From NCBI GenBank assembly GCA_902784565.1, contig CACZVE010000017.1, forward strand, positions 1 through 61,121: a DNA stretch of 61,121 nucleotides. The letters run 5' to 3'. Positions 7,016-16,226 of the stretch are shown here, in pieces. A program made the position numbers and the translations under genes. The notes under the pieces were generated by a model that worked only from the letters and a program-made list of their open reading frames with translations, was not told the DNA's origin and did not search any database. The first letter of the stretch is position 1. Every line of letters begins with the position of its first letter. Origin of the DNA: an uncultured Prevotellaceae bacterium (lineage in GTDB: Bacteria; Bacteroidota; Bacteroidia; Bacteroidales; Bacteroidaceae).

Positions 7016-9355
7016 TTATTGTTTCAGAAGATTGAGTTTCTGTTTCGGGGCGAGGGCGTTGGTGGTCTTTTCCGTGTATTCTGCCAGTTTCGCCTCGGCG
7101 GTGCAGCGGATATCACGGGAAGAGGCTCCGATGTGGAAGGTGTAGGTGCCGGCCTCGGTAAGCCACTGCGAGTTGGTCTCGTCGAAGGAGGCGAGGTCAC
7201 GGACGGGAATGGTCATCGTGAGCGTCTGGCTTTCGCCGGGCTGTAGTTCACGTGTCTTGGCGAAGGCCTTCAGTTCCTGGGCGGGCTTTTCCAGTCGGCC
7301 CTTCGGGGCGGTGACATAGATCTGTGCAACCTCCTTGCCAGAGACGGAGCCGGTGTTCTTGATGGTTATGCTCACCTCGACGCTCTGGCTCTTAGCCTTT
7401 ACCACGGGCTTCGAGAATTCGAAGGTAGTGTAACTCAGGCCGTAGCCGAAGGGGTAGGCCACGTTGCGATTGAAGGTGTCGAAGAAACGGTAACCGACGT
7501 AGATATCCTCCTCATGGTTCGTGTAGGCATGACCCGGGATGGGCTGTCCGTTGCCTATCATCTGCAAAAGACTGTATTCGTCGAGTGCGCCAGGGAAATT
7601 CTTCGTCGAGGCGTGGTCGGTGGCGGCGATGGGCCACGTCATCGTCAGTTTGCCGGAGGGATTGACCTTACCCGTCAACAGGTCGGCAATCGAGTTGCCG
7701 CCTTCCATACCAGGCTGCCAGGCGCAGAGGATGGCATCGGGATAACCGCTCCACGAAGCGGTCTCGATGACAGAGCCGGAGTTGATGATCACCACCACAG
7801 GCTTACCAGCGGCGTGGAAAGCCTGGCAGATGTCGATGATGAGTTGGCGCTCCTCGGGGATGAGGTTGAACTCAGTCGCGATGTCGCGGTCGATACCCTC
7901 ACCAGCCTGTCGGCCGATGGTGATGATAGCGGCATCGGCTCCCCGTACTTCCTTCTCCACGGCGATGGGCGAGAGACTGATCTCCGGGTATTTCTGCTGA
8001 CCCATCATCTCGGTCTGGAACCACTTGGCGGGATGACGCTCTGCCTGGAACTTCACGCGGGCGTAGGCGATATATTTGCGGTAGATGTCGGTGAGGGTCT
8101 CACTCGACTTGATACCGGCGTTCTCAAGACCCTGGAGCATATCAACCACGTAAGGCGGATGCACACAGCCGGAACCTGTACCGCCGCTGAGGAAGTCGTA
8201 GGAGTTCTCGCCGAAGAGGGCCACACGCTTGATGTTCTTCCAAGGCAATGTGCCGTTGTTCTTCAACAGCACGATACCCTCGTTGGCACTCTGGCGGGTG
8301 ATGGCGGCATGAGCCGTGAAATCGGGCTTGTTGGAGGCGGGATACTTGCGGAAACTCGGTGTCTTGACGATGTACTCCAACATACGGCGTACGTTGCGAT
8401 CCACATCGGCGATGGCGAGTTTACCGTTCTTCACACCGTCGATGATCTCCTGCACCTGGGCGGGTTGTCCGGGTTCCATAAGGTCGTTGCCGGCCTGTAC
8501 CTCGCTGACGGTGGTGAGTCCCTGACGGATACCGATCCAGTCGGTCATCACGATGCCTTTGAATCCCCAGTCATCGCGGAGGATGCTGGTCAGCAGGTCA
8601 CGGTTACCCATCGAGTGAATACTGTTGACGAGGTTATAAGATGCCATGATGGTCCAGGGGTTACTCTCACGGACGGCAATCTCAAAGCCTCGGAGATAGA
8701 TCTCGCGGGCAGCCCGCTGGGAGAGGCGTTCGTCGACACTGGTACGGTCTGTCTCCTGGGAGTTGACGGCGAAGTGCTTGGCAGAGACACCCACATCCTC
8801 TTTCTGTACGCCGTTGATATAGGCAGCGGCAATCTTACCTGTCAGGAAGGGGTCTTCGCTGTAATACTCGAAGTTTCGTCCACAGAGCGGGTTACGGTGC
8901 AGGTTCATGCCCGGGCCAAGGATCACGTCGCAGCGGTATTCCTTGGTCTCGTTGCCGATGGCCTGTCCTACCTGTCCCACGAGTTCGGTATTCCACGTGG
9001 AGGCGAGACACGAACCGATGGGGAAGGCAGTGGCATAGAAAGTCTGATCGGTACCCCTACGGGTGGGATTGATGCGGACACCGGCAGGACCGTCGGTCAG
9101 GACAGTGGCAGGGATGCCGAGTCGCGGGATCTCGGGTGTGGTACCTGCAGCACCTGCCACGAGGGTGGCCTCACCGCCCACGACGGCGTTAGCACTAAAG
9201 AAGTTGTTGGCACCGCCAACGAGGAGTTTGGCTTTCTCTTCAAGGGTCATGGCCTGCAACACCTCGTCGATGTTGGTGGCCGAGAGTTTGGGTTGCGCGT
9301 TCATTGTCATAGCGATTGTGGTTGCTAAGAAGCAAGTTGTTAGTAATTTCTTCAT
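7016..9355 (-). CDS. Glycoside hydrolase family 3, beta-glucosidase type
   Basis: A 779-residue exported enzyme with a signal peptide (MKKLLTTCFLATTIAMTMNAQ). The GH3 N-terminal barrel covers about residues 30-340 and includes TDGPAGVR, AKHFAVN and the nucleophile motif GIVMTDW. The GH3 C-terminal sandwich follows, with GEGIDRD, then a fibronectin-III-like domain near the end (GKEVAQIYV, TFHIGASSRDI). This layout is typical of periplasmic beta-glucosidases and beta-xylosidases acting on oligosaccharides. The deacetylase gene is 43 bases upstream, so the two may share a transcript. Exact substrate cannot be read from sequence. Confidence 0.93.
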   Translation of the reverse strand: MKKLLTTCFLATTIAMTMNAQPKLSATNIDEVLQAMTLEEKAKLLVGGANNFFSANAVVGGEATLVAGAAGTTPEIPRLGIPATVLTDGPAGVRINPTRRGTDQTFYATAFPIGSCLASTWNTELVGQVGQAIGNETKEYRCDVILGPGMNLHRNPLCGRNFEYYSEDPFLTGKIAAAYINGVQKEDVGVSAKHFAVNSQETDRTSVDERLSQRAAREIYLRGFEIAVRESNPWTIMASYNLVNSIHSMGNRDLLTSILRDDWGFKGIVMTDWIGIRQGLTTVSEVQAGNDLMEPGQPAQVQEIIDGVKNGKLAIADVDRNVRRMLEYIVKTPSFRKYPASNKPDFTAHAAITRQSANEGIVLLKNNGTLPWKNIKRVALFGENSYDFLSGGTGSGCVHPPYVVDMLQGLENAGIKSSETLTDIYRKYIAYARVKFQAERHPAKWFQTEMMGQQKYPEISLSPIAVEKEVRGADAAIITIGRQAGEGIDRDIATEFNLIPEERQLIIDICQAFHAAGKPVVVIINSGSVIETASWSGYPDAILCAWQPGMEGGNSIADLLTGKVNPSGKLTMTWPIAATDHASTKNFPGALDEYSLLQMIGNGQPIPGHAYTNHEEDIYVGYRFFDTFNRNVAYPFGYGLSYTTFEFSKPVVKAKSQSVEVSITIKNTGSVSGKEVAQIYVTAPKGRLEKPAQELKAFAKTRELQPGESQTLTMTIPVRDLASFDETNSQWLTEAGTYTFHIGASSRDIRCTAEAKLAEYTEKTTNALAPKQKLNLLKQ

Positions 9356-9398
9356 GATTGTTGGGTTTTATAGGGTTTCTAGGAGAACCTGGGCTTTC

Positions 9399-10010
9399 CT
9401 AGGGAAAAATCTTAAATTCATAGCCCTGTTCTTTGAGCCACTGGATGCTCTCAGGGAGGGCGGTGCGCAGTTTGTCGATCGATTTCAGCGAGTCGTGGAA
9501 GGTGATGATGGAGCCGTTGCGCGTATATTTCTTCACATTATTCACGACATCCTCGGCATCGAGCCATTTGGAGTAGTCGCGGGTCACGACATCCCACATC
9601 ACAATCTTGTACTTCCTACTCAGCCAGGCATATTGCGGCAGACGCATCCAACCGTGCGGCGGACGGACATAGTGGCTGTGGATATAGGTATTGGCCTTCT
9701 CCACATTGTAACTGTATTCCTTGATGGAGTGGCGGATGCCGCCGATGTGGTTGTGGGTGTGATTACCCACCTGATGACCCTCTGCCTTGACACGCTCATA
9801 CAGTTCGGGATACTTCCTGACATTGTCGCCCACCATAAAGAACGTGGCCTTCACCCCCTGGTCTTTCAGCACATCGAGGATGAAGGGCGTCGCCTCCGGA
9901 ATGGGGCCGTCGTCGAAGGTCAGATAGACGGCCTTCTCGTGACGGTCCATTCTCCAATAGGCTTTCGGATAAAGCCAACGGAGGTAGATGGCGGGTTGCT
10001 CAATAATCAT
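9399..10010 (-). CDS. Polysaccharide deacetylase (carbohydrate esterase family 4)
   Basis: A 203-residue NodB-homology protein. Motif 1 TFDDGP holds the catalytic base and metal Asp, motif 2 is HTHNH (metal histidines), motif 3 is RPPHG, motif 4 is VTRDYSKW and motif 5 is ITFHDS. These give a metal-dependent deacetylase for N-acetylated glycans. No signal peptide is apparent; the protein starts MIIEQPAIYLRWLYPKAY, so it may be cytosolic or membrane-associated. The 101-base gap to the upstream DUF2723 gene is filled by repeats. Confidence 0.92.
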   Translation of the reverse strand: MIIEQPAIYLRWLYPKAYWRMDRHEKAVYLTFDDGPIPEATPFILDVLKDQGVKATFFMVGDNVRKYPELYERVKAEGHQVGNHTHNHIGGIRHSIKEYSYNVEKANTYIHSHYVRPPHGWMRLPQYAWLSRKYKIVMWDVVTRDYSKWLDAEDVVNNVKKYTRNGSIITFHDSLKSIDKLRTALPESIQWLKEQGYEFKIFP

Positions 10011-10012
10011 TG

Positions 10013-10038
10013 TTCACTATTCACTATTGATGTTTCAC
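10013..10038. repeat. TTCACTA-type heptamer cassette
   Basis: TTCACTA, TTCACTA, TTGATGT and TTCAC run in phase directly before the deacetylase start codon (on the other strand). The layout is again about four 7-bp units with the later ones diverged. Confidence 0.7.
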
Positions 10039-10050
10039 ATCGAGCCCGCT

Positions 10051-10090
10051 CACGCTCGGCATTGCTCAAGCACGCTTGGCACTGCTCTCG
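10051..10090. repeat. Two tandem 20-bp repeats
   Basis: CACGCTCGGCATTGCTCAAG is followed directly by CACGCTTGGCACTGCTCTCG, 16 of 20 bases identical. The stretch 10011-10111 therefore holds only repeats and no gene. A related inverted fragment (CGAGCCCGCT) precedes them. Confidence 0.75.
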
Positions 10091-10111
10091 CTTAATCGCG
10101 GCCTTCACTTT

Positions 10112-13100
10112 TCACTCAGTGAAGGAGCCTCCTTTAGAATAATATATCTCCGAGAGTGCCTGCATCTGCTTCTCCATCTGTTGACTCTTCTTCAGGTCGA
10201 TCTTGTCCTGCAGGGAGAGCAACTGGTTCATGATGTAGAGGTTGATCATGCACTCGCGCTGTGAACTGGCGAAGCGGGTACCGTCGAGAGAGCAGTACCA
10301 CTGGATATACTGCGACGACTTTTTCCAGAGTGCGTCGATCAGTTCCTGGGCCTTCTTGTTCTGACCTATTCCGACATAGGCACGGGCCAGGTCGAATGAA
10401 CCGCTTTGGTAGTCGTGTGGGATATTATAGGTGGGAATCTCCTTCTCAGCCTTTTCGAGGACAGCCTTCACCTTGTCGGTCTTCCCCTCATCGAGGAGGC
10501 TGACAGCCAACAGCGACATCAGACGACGGTGGGTATAGCACATCCGCATCACCGTCTCGTCGAGGTAGATGCCGGGCTTGTCGATGCCACCGTACTTGTA
10601 TTTGTTCATCATGTTGTCGTACGTCTTCTCCGTATCAAACTGCTTGGTGCCCTCCATGGGAACCAGGTCACCACGTTCGTTGGTGTAGTACGTGCGGAAT
10701 GGTGTGATGCGGTTGGCAAGACCCTCCTGTACGAAGTGTTCGCCGAGGTTCATGTAGTTATCCGAGCCTACGGTGGTAGCCACGTAGATGGGTCGTGTCC
10801 AGTTGCACTGGGCAATCATCTCCAGCATCATCAGGTCGCCCTTGTAGAGCGCACTCTTACCCTTCAGTGAGATCACCATCCGGTCGGGGATGCTGTCGGC
10901 AGCCATCATCATACCACTCTTGCGGACGGCCTCCTTGTCGATGGTGACATAGACGGTATCGGTGGGGATGACATGCAGTTCACTGTTCTTCGTGCGCACC
11001 CAGTTCTTCAGGATGTTCTTCAGTTCGAAGGGCTCCTCGCCAAACTGTGCGGCTGCCTCCACGGGCTGATCCTTATAGAGTTGCAGGACCTGTGCCTTCA
11101 ACGACGGATCCACCGATACATACTCATTCGTGCCGGCGCAGTATTCCAGTCGGCTCCAGGTGATGGGTACCGACGGGGAGTCGTAGGCCGGACGACGCAT
11201 CTGGTCGATGTACCAGTCGGTCTGCAGATAGGATAGGTTGCAGACGCGGGCATCGGTACGCACACTCTCCGTGTCCTGGTTGTACCAGAGCGGGAAGGTG
11301 TCGTTGTCACCGTTGGTGAAGATGATCGGGTTACCGCTCTCCTGCAGGGTCATGAGATAGTTCTGGCCGAAGTCGCGACAGCAGTAGCGGCCGGAGCGGT
11401 CATGGTCATCCCATGTCTGAGAGGCCATTTGGATAGGCACAAGCAGACAGACAATGCCGACGATGGCAGCGAGAATCAGGTTCTCCTTCTTCATCTTGCG
11501 GTTGAGCCAGTCGATGATGGCTGCCACACCCATGCCGCACCAGATGGCGAAGGCATAGAAGGAGCCGGCGTAGGCATAGTCGCGCTCACGGGGCTGCATC
11601 GGGGTCTGGTTCAAGTAGATTACGATAGCAAGACCTGTCATGAAGAACAGGAAGAACACCACCCAGAACTGACGGATGCCGATGGGATCGTCGATCAGTT
11701 TTTCACCCACCTTGCGCTTGCGGGTATACCAAGCCTGCCAGAAAAGACCCAGCAGACCAAGGATGAGCGGCATGCAGTAGAACACATTATGTCCCTTGTT
11801 CTCCTTCAGGTCGTCGGGCAACATATTCTGGTTGCCGAGACGGGCATCGTCGATGAACGAGAAGCCTGTGAGCCAGTTGCCGTGTTCCAGTTCACCGTTG
11901 CCCTGGATATCGTTCTGTCGTCCGGCGAAGTTCCACATGAAGTAACGCCAGTACATGAAGTTACACTGGTAGGAGAGGAAGAACCGGATATTCTCCAATT
12001 GCGAGGGCACCTTGATCATCATCGGTTCACCGCAACGGTCGTAGGGCACCTCCGTGCCGTCAACGCCTCCCATCCACGACTCGTAGGCACCGGCATGTGC
12101 GGCATCGTACATACGGGGGAAGAGCATGTTCTGGGCATACTTGTATTCATCCTTCGTGCGGACGATGAAGTACGAGTCCTTCTCGTCGGCAGAAGCCTTC
12201 TCCTTGCGCTGGTAGACGGGCTTGCCTTTCGACATCTCTGGACGACACATATTTCCTTCTACTTTGAGAGCCACCTGCGAAGTGTAGGCCTGACCATAGA
12301 ACAAAGGACGGTTGCCGTACTGGTCGCGTCCGAGGTAGTCGCCAAGGGTGAAGATATCCTCCGGTGAGTTCTGGTCCATCGGCGGGTTGGCCGAAGAACG
12401 AATCACGATGAGGGCGTATGTGGAGTAGCCGATCATCAGCATCAACATACAGAGCAGTGTCGTGTTCTTGGCACGGGCCGTGATCAGAGGCAGTTTTTCT
12501 CTTGTCATCTTCAGCACGAACCACAGGGCGACGAGGACGATGACACCAATGATGAAGGCCGTCCATCCCCAGCCGTAGAACGGGATGCCGAGCATGCCGA
12601 AGGCCAACAGGAAGGCGATATTCTGAACGGTCAGACTGTGCTTCTGTGTCTGTGTCTCGTAGACGGCCCAGATGACGGTGGCCACCAAGAGGATGATATA
12701 GATGATCTCACCCGTATTGAACGGCATGCCAAGGGTGTTGACGAAGAACAACTCAAACCAACCGCCTACGGTGATGATGCCAGGCACGACACCGTAGAGC
12801 ACGGCAGAGAGGATTACCACGGAGATGCCCAGGGCGATGAGCGAGCCCTTGAGGTTGGCATTCGGGAACCGACGGTAGTAATACACCAGGCCAATGGCAG
12901 GCACACAGAGCAGGTTCAACAGGTGGACACCGATGGAGAGGCCCGTCATATAGGCTATCAGCACCAGCCAACGGTCACTATGGGGCTCGTCGGCCTGGTC
13001 TTCCCATTTCAGGATGAGCCAGAATACCACAGCCGTAAAGGCCGAGGAGTAGGCATATACCTCACCCTCGACGGCAGAGAACCAGAACGTGTCGCTAAAC

Positions 13101-13495
13101 GTGTAGATCAACGCTCCCACGAGTCCTGAAGCCTCGATGGCAATCATCTTTGCCAGTGTCATGTCTTCCCATTTGTCGATGAGCAGGCGCCGCACCAGGT
13201 GCGTGATACTCCAGAAGAGGAAGAGGATACATGTGGCTGACAGCAACGCACTCATCGTATTGACCATCTTGGCCACCTGTGTGGGATCGCTGGCAAACTG
13301 TGAGAACAGATTGGCTGTCAACATAAAGAATGGTGCCCCTGGGGGGTGACCTATTTCCAGTTTGTAACCGGTCGTGATAAACTCAGGACAGTCCCAGAAC
13401 GAGGCTGTCGGCTCAATCGTGGAGCAATAGACGAAGGCGGCAATAAAAAACGCGAGCCAGCCGAGGACATTGTCCACCAGTCTGAATTGTTTCAT
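10112..13495 (-). CDS. DUF2723 (TMEM260-like) membrane protein, probable glycosyltransferase
   Basis: A 1127-residue protein. The first ~370 residues form many membrane helices and start with the family signature STIEPTASFWDCPEFITTGYKLEIGHPPGAP, split by conserved Asp and His residues typical of GT-C glycosyltransferases. A second group of helices lies near residues 590-720, and the C-terminal half is largely soluble. DUF2723 is related to TMEM260, a protein O-mannosyltransferase; in Bacteroidota the family is large and near-universal and is presumed to glycosylate exported proteins. The promoter overlaps the 3' end of the upstream gene. The family is clear, the exact sugar and acceptor are inferred. 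Confidence 0.85.
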   Translation of the reverse strand: MKQFRLVDNVLGWLAFFIAAFVYCSTIEPTASFWDCPEFITTGYKLEIGHPPGAPFFMLTANLFSQFASDPTQVAKMVNTMSALLSATCILFLFWSITHLVRRLLIDKWEDMTLAKMIAIEASGLVGALIYTFSDTFWFSAVEGEVYAYSSAFTAVVFWLILKWEDQADEPHSDRWLVLIAYMTGLSIGVHLLNLLCVPAIGLVYYYRRFPNANLKGSLIALGISVVILSAVLYGVVPGIITVGGWFELFFVNTLGMPFNTGEIIYIILLVATVIWAVYETQTQKHSLTVQNIAFLLAFGMLGIPFYGWGWTAFIIGVIVLVALWFVLKMTREKLPLITARAKNTTLLCMLMLMIGYSTYALIVIRSSANPPMDQNSPEDIFTLGDYLGRDQYGNRPLFYGQAYTSQVALKVEGNMCRPEMSKGKPVYQRKEKASADEKDSYFIVRTKDEYKYAQNMLFPRMYDAAHAGAYESWMGGVDGTEVPYDRCGEPMMIKVPSQLENIRFFLSYQCNFMYWRYFMWNFAGRQNDIQGNGELEHGNWLTGFSFIDDARLGNQNMLPDDLKENKGHNVFYCMPLILGLLGLFWQAWYTRKRKVGEKLIDDPIGIRQFWVVFFLFFMTGLAIVIYLNQTPMQPRERDYAYAGSFYAFAIWCGMGVAAIIDWLNRKMKKENLILAAIVGIVCLLVPIQMASQTWDDHDRSGRYCCRDFGQNYLMTLQESGNPIIFTNGDNDTFPLWYNQDTESVRTDARVCNLSYLQTDWYIDQMRRPAYDSPSVPITWSRLEYCAGTNEYVSVDPSLKAQVLQLYKDQPVEAAAQFGEEPFELKNILKNWVRTKNSELHVIPTDTVYVTIDKEAVRKSGMMMAADSIPDRMVISLKGKSALYKGDLMMLEMIAQCNWTRPIYVATTVGSDNYMNLGEHFVQEGLANRITPFRTYYTNERGDLVPMEGTKQFDTEKTYDNMMNKYKYGGIDKPGIYLDETVMRMCYTHRRLMSLLAVSLLDEGKTDKVKAVLEKAEKEIPTYNIPHDYQSGSFDLARAYVGIGQNKKAQELIDALWKKSSQYIQWYCSLDGTRFASSQRECMINLYIMNQLLSLQDKIDLKKSQQMEKQMQALSEIYYSKGGSFTE

Positions 13496-13537
13496 CTAAA
13501 AACTATCTATTTTAACGTTAAAACTCTAATTTGGGTA

Positions 13538-13569
13538 CAAAGGTACGAAAAAAACGCTACATAAACAAA
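13538..13569 (-). promoter_or_regulatory. Promoter for the DUF2723 gene
   Basis: On the minus strand, TTTG (13569-13566), a 20-nt spacer and TACCTTTG (13545-13538) match the Bacteroidota consensus exactly. The -33 half lies inside the last codons of the upstream DedA-like gene. Confidence 0.75.
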
Positions 13570-14009
13570 CCTGCGCCGTAAATTAAGATTATATAACGGA
13601 AAATCTTGCCGAGTGTGATGGCAATGAAGGTGATGACGATGTTTGAACGCATCAGACCCAAGGCGATGGTGATGGCACTGCCCAAGACAGGGAGGAAGGC
13701 GAAGAAACCCATCCAGGCACCCCGGCCTGCCAGAAAACGGTGCGCCTTGGCAAGACTCTCCTCACTGACATGCAGGTATTTCTCGATCCATTCCATCTTT
13801 CCCATGCGCCCCACGCAGTAATTGACGATGCTACCCAACACATTGCCGATGGTGCCATAGACCATCAGCACCCACGGGTCGAGGCCCGTTGCCATCAGAC
13901 CGATCATCACGGCTTCGCTGGAGAACGGAAAGAAACTGCCCGCCAGGAAAGCCGCCAGCAGCATACCCCAGTAGCCGTACTGCGTCAGAAAATGAATGAT
14001 GAACTCCAT
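13557..14009 (-). CDS. DedA/YqaA (VTT domain) family membrane protein
   Basis: A 150-residue integral membrane protein with about four helices. It carries the SNARE-associated/VTT features: FLAGSFFPFSSEAVMIGL near the start, a central GNVLGSIVNYCVGRMG re-entrant segment, and FAFLPVLGSAITIALG. YqaA-type proteins are thought to move lipids or phospholipid precursors between membrane leaflets. The start overlaps the end of the upstream membrane protein gene by 25 bases, and it is the last gene of the rlmL-like/DPP/purD transcript. Confidence 0.85.
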   Translation of the reverse strand: MEFIIHFLTQYGYWGMLLAAFLAGSFFPFSSEAVMIGLMATGLDPWVLMVYGTIGNVLGSIVNYCVGRMGKMEWIEKYLHVSEESLAKAHRFLAGRGAWMGFFAFLPVLGSAITIALGLMRSNIVITFIAITLGKIFRYIILIYGAGLFM

Positions 14010-14929
14010 AGGTTATAGATGGTCAGCAGCAGGGCAATGCCTAAGATGACAAAGAAGGCGATATTGGTTATCCAGGTGCGTGTCAGTGCGATAAAGTGAC
14101 CGATGATTGGACTAGTCGTGATGATGATGACGCGTAACATCAGGTCTTCATGTTGAGGCTGGATCAACAGAAATACCATTGCGACGATGTCTATGAATGC
14201 CAGACTGTAGTAAATCTGACGGACGCGGATCTTATCATGGAAACTCGTACGCAGATAATGGATCAGTCCTGTGGCGAATAATCCGACGAGGAAGACAAAG
14301 GTCAGGAAATGAGGAAGAGCGGAGACTGTAAAGTCGAAGGGGAACTGGAAGTCGCCCAACGGCGCGAAATGTTCCCACAGCGGCGTGAAATCCCCCTCAT
14401 AGCGCCAGAGAATCCATGCAAACAGACCCCAGTAGGGCAACAGGATGCCCAGCAGGGATGCCAGGAAGGTACGCCCCGTCAGGGTGAAGATGAAGAACAT
14501 CATCATGATCCAGTAGCAGGGGATGAACCAGAGGGTGTGGACTTCTACCAGACTGCTGAGACTGAGGAAAACGAACGTGTAGAAGGTGAGGCCCACCGAC
14601 TCCCTGTCCTGATAGGATCGGAAAAGGGTAAGCAGACTGGCGATGAAACAGAGTTGGACAAAAGCCCCTTTCAGGGAGGGGAACAGAAAGCAGGCGACGC
14701 AGGAGAGGATGATGTAGGCTGCCGACACGGAACGGCTGTAAATGCGGATCAGCACGTTGCTGTTGTTGAGTTCCACCATCAGGTAGGTGGACACAGCAAA
14801 GAGCGCGAACTGCAACCACCACTGCTGGGGGAACAGTCCGCACAAGAGCCAGATAATTCCCCCGTAGACGGCTACGGCAGGGAGCGTGAAGCGGCTCTCG
14901 GCCACCTTGTTCTGAATCCTCTTAATCAC
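13985..14929 (-). CDS. Polytopic membrane protein of unknown function
   Basis: A 314-residue protein with roughly nine or ten hydrophobic helices, rich in Phe, Trp and Leu, with no recognised enzymatic motif. Short charged loops (SFHDKIRVRQ, RYEGDFTPLWEHF) separate the helices. It follows purD by 6 bases and overlaps the DedA-like gene by 25, so it belongs to the same transcript. I do not recognise the family; similar genes next to purD are common in Prevotella-like genomes. Confidence 0.75.
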   Translation of the reverse strand: MIKRIQNKVAESRFTLPAVAVYGGIIWLLCGLFPQQWWLQFALFAVSTYLMVELNNSNVLIRIYSRSVSAAYIILSCVACFLFPSLKGAFVQLCFIASLLTLFRSYQDRESVGLTFYTFVFLSLSSLVEVHTLWFIPCYWIMMMFFIFTLTGRTFLASLLGILLPYWGLFAWILWRYEGDFTPLWEHFAPLGDFQFPFDFTVSALPHFLTFVFLVGLFATGLIHYLRTSFHDKIRVRQIYYSLAFIDIVAMVFLLIQPQHEDLMLRVIIITTSPIIGHFIALTRTWITNIAFFVILGIALLLTIYNLWSSSFIF

Positions 14930-14935
14930 GTCTGT

Positions 14936-16222
14936 TTACAGGTCTGCGCCGATATCGCGACGGAAATACTTATCCGTGAACTGAATTTTCTGGGCCTCCT
15001 CAAAGGATTTCTGAAGGGCCTCGGCCTTGTCCTTGCCATAACTGCTGACGGCGATGACACGACCTCCGGCTGTGACAACCTCGCCGTCCTTCATAGCCGT
15101 ACCGCTGTGGAAGACGATAGAGCCTTCCACCTGGTCGATGCCGGAAATGGGATAACCCTTCTTGTAGGCCTGGGGATAACCACCGCTGACGAGCATCACA
15201 CAGACGGCAGCACGGGGATCAAACGCAATGGCACGCTGATCGAGATTGCCCTCGGCAACCCCCTCGAAGAGGTCTACGAGGTCGCTCTTCAGACGGAGCA
15301 TCACACTCTCGGTCTCTGGGTCGCCCATACGACAGTTGTACTCGATGACGTATGGCTCGGGTTCTCTGTTTGGTGTATTGGTACGGTTGATGAGGCCGAA
15401 GAAAATAAAACCTTTATAGTCGATGCCTTCGGCAGCCAGACCCTCGACGGTAGGACGGATGATGCGATTCTCTACCTTCTGCATCCACGCCTTTGTGGCG
15501 AAGGGTACAGGGGTGACGCTTCCCATACCGCCTGTGTTCAGGCCGGTGTCGTGCTCACCGATACGTTTGTAGTCCTTGGCTTCCGGCAGGATCTTGTAGT
15601 GCTGGCCGTCAGTCAGTACAAAAACCGAACACTCGATGCCACTCATGAACTCCTCGATGACAACACGACTTGATGCATTACCGAACATGCCGCTCAACAT
15701 CTCCTTCAACTCCTTCTTGGCCTCGTCGAGGGTGGGGAGGATGAGCACACCCTTACCGGCACAGAGACCGTCGGCTTTCAATACGTAAGGGGCTTCGAGG
15801 GTCTCTAGGAACTTCAAACCCTCTTCCAGATGCTCCCCGTCGAAGGTCTGGTAACGGGCTGTGGGGATATTGTGGCGTTGCATGAAACCCTTGGCAAAGT
15901 CCTTGGAACCTTCGAGTACGGCACCAGCCTTCGAGGGGCCGATCACAGGGATGTCCTTGGTACGGGCATCGGCTTTCAGTTCGTCATAGATACCTTTCAC
16001 CAGAGGATCCTCTGGGCCAACCACCACCATGTGGATGCCTTTTTCCACACAGAAGGTCTTGATGGCCTCAAAGTCGTCGGCCTTCATGGCGACATTCTCG
16101 CCGCAGTTGCTGGTACCGGCATTGCCTGGGGCAATATAGAGTTTCTCACACTTGCTGCTCTGAGCGATTTTCCATGCAAGGGCGTGTTCACGTCCGCCAC
16201 TGCCTAAAAGTAGTATTTTCAT
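14936..16222 (-). CDS. purD: Phosphoribosylamine-glycine ligase
   Basis: A 428-residue ATP-grasp enzyme, step two of purine synthesis: it joins phosphoribosylamine and glycine using ATP to make GAR. The N-terminal [19 protein letters not shown], the central [15 protein letters not shown] and [11 protein letters not shown] motifs are diagnostic. Length is typical. It starts 4 bases after the DPP-IV stop, so it is co-transcribed with a peptidase and an rRNA methyltransferase. Confidence 0.98.
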   Translation of the reverse strand: MKILLLGSGGREHALAWKIAQSSKCEKLYIAPGNAGTSNCGENVAMKADDFEAIKTFCVEKGIHMVVVGPEDPLVKGIYDELKADARTKDIPVIGPSKAGAVLEGSKDFAKGFMQRHNIPTARYQTFDGEHLEEGLKFLETLEAPYVLKADGLCAGKGVLILPTLDEAKKELKEMLSGMFGNASSRVVIEEFMSGIECSVFVLTDGQHYKILPEAKDYKRIGEHDTGLNTGGMGSVTPVPFATKAWMQKVENRIIRPTVEGLAAEGIDYKGFIFFGLINRTNTPNREPEPYVIEYNCRMGDPETESVMLRLKSDLVDLFEGVAEGNLDQRAIAFDPRAAVCVMLVSGGYPQAYKKGYPISGIDQVEGSIVFHSGTAMKDGEVVTAGGRVIAVSSYGKDKAEALQKSFEEAQKIQFTDKYFRRDIGADL

Positions 16223-16226
16223 ATCG

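Noticed and set aside
7514-9328. 604-codon open frame opposite the GH3 gene
   Set aside because: It lies fully antisense to a well-supported enzyme and has no recognisable domain, signal or promoter.
14309-15673. 454-codon open frame opposite purD and its neighbour
   Set aside because: Antisense shadow of two real genes with low-complexity composition.
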